Source: Comamonadaceae bacterium
GTDB taxonomy: Bacteria > Pseudomonadota > Gammaproteobacteria > Burkholderiales > Burkholderiaceae_C
NCBI GenBank assembly: GCA_003599455.1
Contig: QZKF01000025.1
Location: 34,310-98,309, forward strand
Reading direction: 5' to 3'
Length of the DNA: 64,000 nucleotides
Positions 9,161 through 17,022 of this stretch are shown here, piece after piece. Below the pieces are notes generated by a model. The model had not been told where the DNA came from and ran no database searches. It was given only the letters and a program-made list of their open reading frames with translations. A program made the position numbers and the translations under genes. Each line of letters starts with the position of its first letter. Position 1 is the first letter of the stretch.

Positions 9161-11869
9161 ATGCCAGCAGTTCAAGGTGTTCTCACACCCTCTGAGCGCA
9201 CGGTCCGCACCATTGTGACAGAAACACCCATTTCCATGCCGCCTGTAAGCCCGGACCTCGATTCGGGTGGGCCCGCGGCGCGTGCGGACCATCCAGCGCA
9301 TCGCGGTTGGTCGTTGCTGGTGGAGCGCATCCAGCGCACCCTGCAAGACCGCTCGGTGCCTGCTGGACGCGCGGTGGTGCTGGTGCCTTACGCCCAGTTG
9401 ATGGACGTGGGACGGCGGGCCTGGGCCCGTGCGCACCCCAACGGCTTTGCGCCGCGCTTCGAGTCCAGCCGCAACTGGGCCGCGAGCTTGCGGCCTTTCG
9501 TGCCCGGCCCTGGCGACCTCAGCATGGACATGGCGCGCGACAGCCTGATGGCGTCGGCCCTGATCGACCGCGTGGCGCCCGCACGCGCCGACGCGGCCCT
9601 GCGCGCGGTCATGGTCAACCGTTTGGTGGAGGCGGCCCGACAGCTCGCACCGCTGGCCGCGGCCGTGCCGCCCGAGCAGCGCCTGGCCTGGGCCGAGCCG
9701 CTGCGGCAGTCGATGGCACCGGGTGCACAGTCGCTGCACTGGGAAGGCCTGCTGGCCACGCTGGCCCTGACCTGGGTGAGCACGTCGGCCTATGCCACCG
9801 ACGTGTTGTGGTCGCCGCTGGCGCAGTCGGGTGCCCACGCCGACCTGCTGGTGGTGCTGCAGGGTTTTCAGCAAGATCCGCTCGCCGCGGCGCTGGCCGC
9901 GCGCTGGGGTGATCAGGCCCTCGTGCTGCCCCTGAGCGAGATGGGTGCGGGTGGGAGCCCCGCGTGGCAACTGCACGCCTGTGGCGATGCCGAGGACGAG
10001 GCCCAGCGCGCCGCGGCCTGCGTGATCGCGCAGGTCAACAGTGGCCGCGTGCCCGTCGCATTGGTCGCCAACGACCGCGTGCTGACCCGCCGGGTGAGCG
10101 CGATGCTGCAGGGTGCGGGCGTGGTGGTGCGCGACGAGACCGGCTGGAAACTCTCCACCACCCATGCCGCCGCGCAGTTCATGAGCCTGCTGCGCGCCGC
10201 CGACGCGCGTGCGTCCATGGACGACGTGCTGGACCTGCTCAAGCAGGCCTCCACCTGGCCCGAGGCGCAGGTGCTGCAGCTGGAGCAGCTCGTGCGCGAA
10301 GCCGGCGTGTCGCGCTGGCGGGCGGCGCTGCAACAGGCGCGGCTTGCTCCCGCGCTGCCCGAAGGCCTGGCGGCCTTGCTCGAAGGTCTGCAGGCGGGCC
10401 GGCCGTTGACTTCGTGGCTGGGCGACCTGGGCCATGCGCTCAAGGCATGCGGCCTGTGGGCCTCGCTCGAGGCCGACCCGGCCGGGCAGCAACTGATGCA
10501 GGCGCTGCGCCTGGGCGAAGGCGCGGCGATGGAGCTGGCCGGCGTGGCCGACGCCATTGCCGGGGCCGGTGCCTCGCGCGGCGGCGCGCGCATCTCGCTC
10601 GCGGCGTTCACGGCCTGGGTGCGGGACGTGCTCGAAGGCGCGAGCTTCATGCCCCGAAGCACGGGCGAGGCCACGGTGGTGGTCCTCCCCCTGGCGCAAC
10701 TGCTCGGGCGTGCCTTTGCCGCCACCGTGGTGCCGGGTTGCGACGAGGCGCACCTGAGCCCCAGCCCGGAGCCGCCAGGCGAATGGACGGCGGCGCAGCG
10801 CGAGCTGCTGGGCTTGCCCTCGCGCGAAGTGCTGGCCCAGGCCGCCGCGAGCGCCTGGCAGGCCACGCTGGCCCTGCCGCAGCTCGATGTCTTGTGGCGC
10901 ACGCAGGACCGGGGCGAGGCCGTGCTGCCCAGCGCCTGGGTGCAGGCCCTGCCGGCGCAGCCCGGCGAAGACCCGCGAGAGCAGCGCGCGCTGACCGCGT
11001 CGCCGCCACCCCGGCCCCAGCCGTCGGCGGGTGACGTGTTGCCCGAATCGCTGTCCGCCAGCGCCTACCAGGACCTGCGCGACTGCCCCTACCGCTTTTT
11101 TGCGATGCGCCAGCTGCGCCTGATCGACGCGCCTGAACTCGAGGCCGAGCCCGACCAGCGCGACATGGGCAACTGGCTGCACGCCGTGCTGCGCGCCTTC
11201 CACGAACAGCGCGCCGACACCCGACCCGGGCGCGACGCGGACCGTGCCCGGCTCGACCAGCTCGCCGACGAGACCGCCGCCGCCATGGGCCTCAACGCGG
11301 GCGAGGGCGGCGCTGGCTTCCTGCCCTACCAGGCGGTGTGGCCGGCGCTGCGCGAGGGCTATCTCGACTGGTTGCCCGGCTTCGAAGCGGGCGCAGGCGG
11401 CCCCGGTCCGCGTTTCGTGCAGGCCGAAGCCGCGCTCTCCGCCCGCACCGGGCCGTGGCAGCTCTACGGCAAGCTCGACCGCATCGACGTGCAGGACAGC
11501 CCCGAAGGCCCGATTCCCTTCGTGATCGACTACAAGACCGAGAGCCGGGTCAAGACCACCGAGCGCGTGAAGGAGCCGCTGGAAGACACGCAGCTCGCGT
11601 TCTACGCCGCGCTGCTGCCCGACGAGAACCTGCGCGCGGCCTACCTCAGCATCACCGACAAGCGCGGCGATGCGGCCCGGGACACGCCGACGCTGCTGAT
11701 CGAGCAGCCCGAGGTGCTGATGGCGCGCGAGCAGCTGCGCGAGGGTCTTGCTCACGACATGGCGCGCGTGGCCGCGGGCCAGCCCATGCCGGCGCTGGGC
11801 GAGGGCCGCGTGTGCGACTTCTGCGCCGCGCGCGGCCTGTGCCGCAAAGACTTCTGGGCGGTCGAATGA
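9161..11869 (+). CDS. addB: AddB-like helicase/exonuclease subunit (PD-(D/E)XK nuclease)
   Basis: Probable B subunit of an AddAB-type double-strand-break repair helicase-nuclease. The C-terminal third is a PD-(D/E)XK nuclease with YGKLDRIDVQD and VIDYKTES. It is flanked by an iron-sulfur-type cysteine set: one Cys in DLRDCPYRFF (about residue 640) and three in the last 20 residues (VCDFCAARGLCRKDF), the pattern that pins the AddB nuclease domain. The N-terminal UvrD-like part has no intact Walker A, also as in AddB. The start is uncertain: ATG 9161 is used, but TTG 9152, GTG 9213 and ATG 9236 are in frame and similarity only becomes convincing from about 9306. The stop overlaps the addA ATG by 4 bp. 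Confidence 0.85.
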   Translation: MPAVQGVLTPSERTVRTIVTETPISMPPVSPDLDSGGPAARADHPAHRGWSLLVERIQRTLQDRSVPAGRAVVLVPYAQLMDVGRRAWARAHPNGFAPRFESSRNWAASLRPFVPGPGDLSMDMARDSLMASALIDRVAPARADAALRAVMVNRLVEAARQLAPLAAAVPPEQRLAWAEPLRQSMAPGAQSLHWEGLLATLALTWVSTSAYATDVLWSPLAQSGAHADLLVVLQGFQQDPLAAALAARWGDQALVLPLSEMGAGGSPAWQLHACGDAEDEAQRAAACVIAQVNSGRVPVALVANDRVLTRRVSAMLQGAGVVVRDETGWKLSTTHAAAQFMSLLRAADARASMDDVLDLLKQASTWPEAQVLQLEQLVREAGVSRWRAALQQARLAPALPEGLAALLEGLQAGRPLTSWLGDLGHALKACGLWASLEADPAGQQLMQALRLGEGAAMELAGVADAIAGAGASRGGARISLAAFTAWVRDVLEGASFMPRSTGEATVVVLPLAQLLGRAFAATVVPGCDEAHLSPSPEPPGEWTAAQRELLGLPSREVLAQAAASAWQATLALPQLDVLWRTQDRGEAVLPSAWVQALPAQPGEDPREQRALTASPPPRPQPSAGDVLPESLSASAYQDLRDCPYRFFAMRQLRLIDAPELEAEPDQRDMGNWLHAVLRAFHEQRADTRPGRDADRARLDQLADETAAAMGLNAGEGGAGFLPYQAVWPALREGYLDWLPGFEAGAGGPGPRFVQAEAALSARTGPWQLYGKLDRIDVQDSPEGPIPFVIDYKTESRVKTTERVKEPLEDTQLAFYAALLPDENLRAAYLSITDKRGDAARDTPTLLIEQPEVLMAREQLREGLAHDMARVAAGQPMPALGEGRVCDFCAARGLCRKDFWAVE

Positions 11870-14800
11870 CGGCGCCCGCCTACCGCATCAACGGCGCACC
11901 GGCCGCGCGAGCGGCCTTCTACGCGCTCGCCTGCGACCCCGCGCGCAGCATCGCGGTCGAAGCCTGCGCCGGCGCGGGCAAGACCTGGATGCTGGTCTCG
12001 CGCATCCTGCGCGCGCTGCTCGACGGCTGCGCGCCACAGGACATCCTGGCCATCACCTTCACCAAGAAGGCGGCTGGCGAAATGCGCGACCGGCTCAATG
12101 CCGAGTTGCGCCGATGGGCCGCGCTGCCCGACGAGACGCTCGCGGGTGAACTGCGCGCGCGCGGGCTCAGCGAAGACGATGCCCGGCGGCGCGTGCCCGA
12201 CGCCCGCAGCCTGCACGCGCGTGTCAGCGCCCTGGGCCGCCCGGTGCAGGTGCGCACCTTCCACGGCTGGTTCGCCGCCTTGCTGCGCGGCGCGCCGCTG
12301 TCGGTGCTGCAGGAGCTGCAGTTGCCGGTGCAGTACGAATTGCTCGAGGACGACGCGCAGGCCATCGTCCAGGTGTGGCCGCGTTTCTACGCCGCGCTCA
12401 CGAACCACCCGGCCGAGCGGCAGGATTTCATGGACACCGTGGCCGAGCACGGCCGCCACCAGACGCTGGCGGCGCTGAAGAAGGCGCTGGACAAGCGCGT
12501 GGAATTCGCGCTCGCCGATGCGGCCGGTGTGGTGGACACGTCGGTGGAAGCTTTTGCCGCACGCTACCTGGCGCTGGCCGACCTGGAGCGCCCCGAGCTG
12601 GCGTTGTTGCGCCCGGGTGTGCGCGCGCGCTGGCTGGCGTGGGCCCAAGCCCTGGGCATCGAGGCCAACAAGACGCCCCGGGAAAGCGCGCGGCAGGTGA
12701 TCGATGCCTTCGGGCTGGCCGACGAAGCCGCGCTCATGCCACAGCGGCTGGCGCTGTTGCGCAAGGCCTTCCTGGTCGCCGACGAGGACCGCCTGAACAG
12801 CCGCCTGGCGAAATTCGAAGCGGCCCAGGCGGCCGAGGCCGAACTGGTCGAGCTCTGCGGCGCTGTGCGCCAGCACAAGGCCTGGGCCCACCACCAGCGG
12901 CTGGCGCGGCTTGCCCGCGTGCTGCTGGCCAGCTTCGCGGCCTTCAAGCGCGAGCGCGGCTGGGTCGACATGAACGACGTCGAGGGCGCGGCGCGCCGGT
13001 TGCTGGGTGACGCGGAGCTCTCGGGCTGGTTGCAGCAGCGGCTGGACGCGCGCCTTCGCCACGTGCTGATCGACGAGTTCCAGGACACCAACCCGCTGCA
13101 GTGGCAGGCGCTCTACGGCTGGCTATCGGCCTACGCGGGCGCGGGGTCGGGCGAGGCGCCCTGCGTGTTCCTGGTGGGTGATCCCAAACAATCGATCTAC
13201 CGCTTCCGCCGCGCCGAGCCGCAGGTGTTCAAGGCCGCGCAGGCTTTCGTGGTGCAGGGCCTTTCAGGCGCGCTGCTGAGTTGCGACCACACGCGGCGCT
13301 GTGCGCCGGCGGTGGTGGAGGCGCTCAACGCCGCCATGGGCGCGGCGGTGCAGGCCGGCGAGTACAGCAGCGACTACCGCGCCCACACCACCGAAAGCAC
13401 GGCGCCCGGCGAGGTGCTGTGCCTGCCTCAGTTGCCGCGCAGCCTGCGCGACCGCGGCAACGCGGCGGGCGGCGGCGAGCCGGTGTGGCGCGACAGCCTG
13501 ACCACGCCGCGCGTGCTGCCCGAAGACAGCATGGCCGCGCTCGAAGCCGCGCAGGCGGCCGACTGGGTGGCGCTGCAGATCGCCGATGGCCGTGTGCAGG
13601 CGGGCGACATCATGGTGCTGGCGCGTCGGCGCGAGCGCCTGGCCTGGATGCACGAGGCCTTGCGTGAACGCGGCATCACGAGCGAGCAGCCCGAGAAGCT
13701 TGAGCTGGGCGAAGCCCCTGCCGTGCTGGACGTGGTGGCCCTGCTGGACGCCCTGGTGTCGACCCGGCACGACCTGAGCCTGGCGCGCGCGCTGAAGTCG
13801 CCGCTGTGTGGCTGGAGCGATGACGACCTGGCCCAGCTGGCGCGCCTGCGCCTGCGCTGGACGCCGCCCCGGGAAGAGGGCGCCATCGCGCCGCAGGCCA
13901 GGCCGTCGTGGTGGGACGTATTGCAGCGTTTCGCCGGTCTGCCACAGGACGAGCAGGCCGCGCTCTCGCAGACGGCGGACCAGGCCGCGCTGTTCAGCGG
14001 CACCGCGCAGCGCCTGGCCTTGTACCGCGGCTGGTTGCACAGCCTGCCGCCACACGACGCGCTCTCGGCCCTCTACGACCATGGTGACGTGCTGGCGCGC
14101 TTCGCGCAGGCCGTGTCCGCGAGCCAGCGCGCCGCGGTGCTGGCCCCCTTGCGGGATCTGCTGACCCAGTCGCTCGCGCAGGACGGTGGGCGTTTCCTCA
14201 CGCCCTACCGCCTGGTGCGCGCGCTCAAGGCCGGTGGCATCAAGGCCACGCCGGTGCAGACGCCGGGCGCCGTGCGCCTGCTCACCATCCACGGCGCCAA
14301 GGGGCTGGAGGCGCACACCGTGCTGATGCTGGACACCGACACCGGCAGCGCCCGACCCGAGAGCATGGGCGTGCTGGTGGACTGGCCGGGTGAAGACCCG
14401 CTGCCGCGCCGCTTCGTGTTCCTGGCGAGCGAGAAGTCGCCTCCCGCCTGTGCGGCGGACGCGCTGTTGCAGGAGCAGCAGGCGCGTTCGCTGGAAGAAC
14501 TCAACGCGCTCTACGTGGCGCTCACGCGGGCCGAGTTGCGGCTGGTGGTCTCCAGCTTCGAGCCGCACCAGCGCAACACCACCACCTGGTACCAGCGCCT
14601 GCAGACGCTCGCCACGGCGGTGGACGCACCACCTCCCGCCGCCGATGCCGCCGTGCCGGCACCCCACGGCGACGAGGTGTTCAGTCTGCCCTGCCTGCCC
14701 GCCGTCACGGCCGTGAACGCGCCAGTCCCGGCGGCCCCGGTCGAACCCGCCGCCGACGACGCCGCCACCCGCATCGGCCTGGCCTTGCACCGCCTGCTGC

Positions 14801-15231
14801 AATGGCGGCCCACGCCGCTTCAGGGCTTCGACTGGACCACCGAGCACACGCAGGCCGTGGCGCGCGAGTTCGCGCTCGATGGGACGCAGGCGGGGGAGTG
14901 CCTGGCCATGGCGCGCCGCATCGTGGCCGGCGAGGCCGCCTGGGCCTGGGACGCCGGCGTGCTGGATCACTGGGGCAACGAGGTGGAGCTGTTCCACCAG
15001 GGCGAGCTGCTGCGGCTCGACCGCCTGGTGCGTCGGCGCGACAGCGGCGACTGGTGGGTGCTGGACTACAAGAGCGCGGCGCACCCCGAGCGCCAGCCCG
15101 AGCTGCTTGCGCAGATGCGCGGCTACCGACAGGCCATGGCCGAGGCCCGGCCGGGCGAGCCGGTGCGGCTGGCCTTCATCAGCGCACAAGGTCGGCTCAT
15201 CGAGCTGGCCGAAGCGCAGCTGTCCTCATGA
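11866..15231 (+). CDS. addA: AddA-like UvrD-family helicase-nuclease
   Basis: Motor subunit of the AddAB (RecBCD-equivalent) end-processing enzyme. The product is 1121 residues. Superfamily 1 helicase motifs occur in order: Walker A ACAGAGKTW near residue 30, ITFTKKAAGEM, Walker B LIDEFQDTNPLQW, FLVGDPKQSIYRFRRAEP, LTIHGAKGLE and LYVALTRA. The C-terminal nuclease has ELLRLDRLVRR and WWVLDYKSA, with QMRGYRQAM completing the RecB-family signature. The ATG overlaps the addB-like stop and the TGA overlaps the next gene's ATG, so three genes are translationally coupled. No Chi-recognition claim can be made from sequence. Confidence 0.9.
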   Translation: MTAPAYRINGAPAARAAFYALACDPARSIAVEACAGAGKTWMLVSRILRALLDGCAPQDILAITFTKKAAGEMRDRLNAELRRWAALPDETLAGELRARGLSEDDARRRVPDARSLHARVSALGRPVQVRTFHGWFAALLRGAPLSVLQELQLPVQYELLEDDAQAIVQVWPRFYAALTNHPAERQDFMDTVAEHGRHQTLAALKKALDKRVEFALADAAGVVDTSVEAFAARYLALADLERPELALLRPGVRARWLAWAQALGIEANKTPRESARQVIDAFGLADEAALMPQRLALLRKAFLVADEDRLNSRLAKFEAAQAAEAELVELCGAVRQHKAWAHHQRLARLARVLLASFAAFKRERGWVDMNDVEGAARRLLGDAELSGWLQQRLDARLRHVLIDEFQDTNPLQWQALYGWLSAYAGAGSGEAPCVFLVGDPKQSIYRFRRAEPQVFKAAQAFVVQGLSGALLSCDHTRRCAPAVVEALNAAMGAAVQAGEYSSDYRAHTTESTAPGEVLCLPQLPRSLRDRGNAAGGGEPVWRDSLTTPRVLPEDSMAALEAAQAADWVALQIADGRVQAGDIMVLARRRERLAWMHEALRERGITSEQPEKLELGEAPAVLDVVALLDALVSTRHDLSLARALKSPLCGWSDDDLAQLARLRLRWTPPREEGAIAPQARPSWWDVLQRFAGLPQDEQAALSQTADQAALFSGTAQRLALYRGWLHSLPPHDALSALYDHGDVLARFAQAVSASQRAAVLAPLRDLLTQSLAQDGGRFLTPYRLVRALKAGGIKATPVQTPGAVRLLTIHGAKGLEAHTVLMLDTDTGSARPESMGVLVDWPGEDPLPRRFVFLASEKSPPACAADALLQEQQARSLEELNALYVALTRAELRLVVSSFEPHQRNTTTWYQRLQTLATAVDAPPPAADAAVPAPHGDEVFSLPCLPAVTAVNAPVPAAPVEPAADDAATRIGLALHRLLQWRPTPLQGFDWTTEHTQAVAREFALDGTQAGECLAMARRIVAGEAAWAWDAGVLDHWGNEVELFHQGELLRLDRLVRRRDSGDWWVLDYKSAAHPERQPELLAQMRGYRQAMAEARPGEPVRLAFISAQGRLIELAEAQLSS

Positions 15232-16490
15232 ACGAAATCAAGTCCTCTTTGTCGGTCGATGTGGCCATCATCGGCGGTGGCCCGGCCGGCTTGATGGCCG
15301 CCGAGGTGCTGGGCCGCGCCGGCGTGGCGGTGCACCTGTTCGACGCCATGCCTTCGGTGGGGCGCAAATTCCTGCTGGCCGGCAAGGGCGGCATGAACCT
15401 CACGCACGCCGAAGCGCTGCCCGCTTTCGTGGGCCGCTACGGCGCACAGGCCGAACGGCTTCGCCCGCTGCTCGACGCGTTCGGCCCGCAGGCCGTGCGC
15501 GACTGGGCCGCCGGGCTGGGCATCGACACTTTCGTGGGCAGCTCGCAGCGCGTGTTTCCCACCGACATGAAGGCCGCGCCGCTGCTGCGCGCCTGGCTGC
15601 AGCGGCTGCGCCATCCCGGGCTCGGCGGCGTACCGGTGGCCTTCCACATGCGCCACCGCTGGACGGGCTGGGACGGCACGGCCCTGGGCTTCGACACGCC
15701 ACAAGGCCCGCTGCGGGTGCAGGCCCGCGCCACCGTGCTCGCGCTCGGCGGCGCAAGCTGGGCGCGGCTGGGTTCCGACGGCGCGTGGCTGCCCTGGCTG
15801 CAGGCCGCGGGCATCGATGTGGCACCGCTGCAGCCGAGCAACTGCGGCTTCGACGTGGCCGGCGGATGGAGCCCGTTTTTTGCCGAGCGCTTCGCGGGCC
15901 AGCCCTTCAAGTCGGTCGCGATCCGCGCCACCGACAGCCTGGGCCAGGGCTTTCACCGCAAGGGCGAGTTCGTGGCCACGGCCACCGGCGTCGAAGGCAG
16001 CGTGGTCTATGCGGCGTCCAGCCTGCTGCGCGACGAGATCACCCGCAACGGCCAGGCCACATTCGAGCTCGACCTGCTGCCCGACCGCAGTGCCGAGCAG
16101 GTGCTGGCGCAGGTGGCGCACCCACGCGGCTCGCGCAGCCTCTCCAGCCACCTCAAGAGCCGGCTCGGGCTGGAGGGCATCAAGATGGCCATCGTCAACG
16201 AGCGGGTGGACAAGGCCACGATGCACGACCCCGCGCGGCTGGCCGCTGCCCTCAAGGCCATTCCCGTCACGCTGGTGGCGGCGCGCCCGATCGACGAGGC
16301 CATCAGCAGCGCCGGTGGGGTGCGCTGGGAAGCGCTGGACGGCGGCCTGATGGTGAAGCAGCGGCCCGGGCTGTTCTGCGCCGGCGAGATGCTGGACTGG
16401 GAAGCGCCCACCGGCGGCTACCTGCTCACAGCCTGCCTGGCGAGTGGTGTGGTCGCGGGGGAAGGCGTGCGCCGCTGGCTGGCGGTTTAG
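15228..16490 (+). CDS. BaiN/HI0933-like NAD(P)/FAD-dependent oxidoreductase
   Basis: Cytoplasmic flavoprotein of the HI0933/BaiN family (TIGR03862-like branch). The substrate in proteobacteria is not established. The product is 420 residues. The N-terminal FAD-binding dinucleotide fold is IIGGGPAGLMAAEVL, followed by the family hallmark GRKFLLAGKGGMNLTH. The C-terminal hallmark is the ISSAGGVRWEALD region with LFCAGEMLDWEAPTGGYLL, which closes the FAD site. The ATG overlaps the addA-like stop by 4 bp, so it is co-translated with the repair enzymes, though a functional link is not implied. It converges on the next gene with a 4-bp stop overlap. Confidence 0.88.
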   Translation: MNEIKSSLSVDVAIIGGGPAGLMAAEVLGRAGVAVHLFDAMPSVGRKFLLAGKGGMNLTHAEALPAFVGRYGAQAERLRPLLDAFGPQAVRDWAAGLGIDTFVGSSQRVFPTDMKAAPLLRAWLQRLRHPGLGGVPVAFHMRHRWTGWDGTALGFDTPQGPLRVQARATVLALGGASWARLGSDGAWLPWLQAAGIDVAPLQPSNCGFDVAGGWSPFFAERFAGQPFKSVAIRATDSLGQGFHRKGEFVATATGVEGSVVYAASSLLRDEITRNGQATFELDLLPDRSAEQVLAQVAHPRGSRSLSSHLKSRLGLEGIKMAIVNERVDKATMHDPARLAAALKAIPVTLVAARPIDEAISSAGGVRWEALDGGLMVKQRPGLFCAGEMLDWEAPTGGYLLTACLASGVVAGEGVRRWLAV

Positions 16491-16837
16491 CTCAGCACGC
16501 TCAGATCGAGTGTGTAGGACTTGCCCAGCCAGAGCGCACCATCGCGGTGGTCGCTGAGTTCGTCGCCGGTGTTGGGGTGGATCAGCACGTCGAGCGCGCC
16601 GTGGTTGAGCGAGAGCCAACCCACGACGTACGCGAATTCGGTGGCATCGAAGGCCAGCTGGTAGGTCCAGGCCGGGTGCGGCCCGACCGGCTTTTCATGG
16701 AAGCGCCCGATCTCGACGCGTGGGGCGAGTTCGGTGGTGATGACCTCGCGCAGGGCCCAGGCCGCGTCGCGGCTGTCGGCACCGAAGTACACGTGCGCGT
16801 GCCAGCTGGAGATGGTTGCGGGGTCGCGCACGGGCAT
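16487..16837 (-). CDS. DOPA 4,5-dioxygenase family protein
   Basis: Small protein of the DOPA 4,5-dioxygenase family (PF08883), named for plant and fungal betalain enzymes. The bacterial members have no confirmed role. The product is 116 residues. The conserved histidine motifs are WHAHVYFG near the N-terminus, GPHPAWTYQLAF in the middle, and NHGALDVLIHPNTGDELSDH, which supplies further likely metal ligands. The start ATG gives MPVRDPATISSWHAHVY. The gene is convergent with the BaiN-like gene (stops overlap by 4 bp) and lies just downstream of the 4.5S RNA gene on the same strand, so it could be transcribed by read-through. Confidence 0.85.
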   Translation of the reverse strand: MPVRDPATISSWHAHVYFGADSRDAAWALREVITTELAPRVEIGRFHEKPVGPHPAWTYQLAFDATEFAYVVGWLSLNHGALDVLIHPNTGDELSDHRDGALWLGKSYTLDLSVLS

Positions 16838-16863
16838 GGCGAAATTGAAAAAGGTGACGAGCC

Positions 16864-16954
16864 TCTACCCCGGCACTGGATTCACAGTTAGGGCTGCTTG
16901 GTTCCCCACCTGACCCGGTTGGCCGCTTCACCATGCGGGAAGGCCCGTCGGGGT
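16864..16954 (-). ncRNA. ffs: 4.5S signal recognition particle RNA (small bacterial type)
   Basis: On the minus strand this region carries the SRP RNA core: GGTCAGGTG, then a GGAA tetraloop region (GGGGAACCAAGCAGCC), the Ffh-binding domain. The two ends pair (CACCCCG at the 5' side with CGGGGT at the 3' side) to give the long single hairpin of about 90 nt. A -10-like TACAAT lies at 16962-16957, just before the 5' end. Location directly upstream of and divergent from dnaX fits the widespread ffs/dnaX/ybaB/recR neighbourhood. The exact ends are estimated from the pairing. Confidence 0.88.
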
Positions 16955-16956
16955 GA

Positions 16957-16962
16957 ATTGTA
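16957..16962 (-). promoter_or_regulatory. -10 element of the 4.5S RNA gene
   Basis: TACAAT on the minus strand, placed so that transcription would begin about 7 nt later, at the base of the SRP RNA terminal stem. The -35 region is not clear. Confidence 0.5.
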
Positions 16963-17009
16963 GGCCATGCGGCCGCGCGGCGTGGGGAAGCTGGCGATAC
17001 CCCGCCGCT

Positions 17010-17015
17010 TAGAAT
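17010..17015 (+). promoter_or_regulatory. -10-like hexamer directly upstream of dnaX
   Basis: TAGAAT ends 7 nt before the dnaX ATG and there is no Shine-Dalgarno between them. If it is used, the transcript would begin at or within a base of the start codon (leaderless mRNA). No good -35 is visible. Confidence 0.45.
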
Positions 17016-17022
17016 CGTTGGC

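Noticed and set aside
9122..11755. A long open frame on the strand opposite the addB-like gene (about 877 codons)
   Set aside because: Its translation is low-complexity and rich in His, Gln, Arg and Gly with no domain, a typical antisense shadow of GC-rich coding sequence. The sense frame has clear nuclease motifs.
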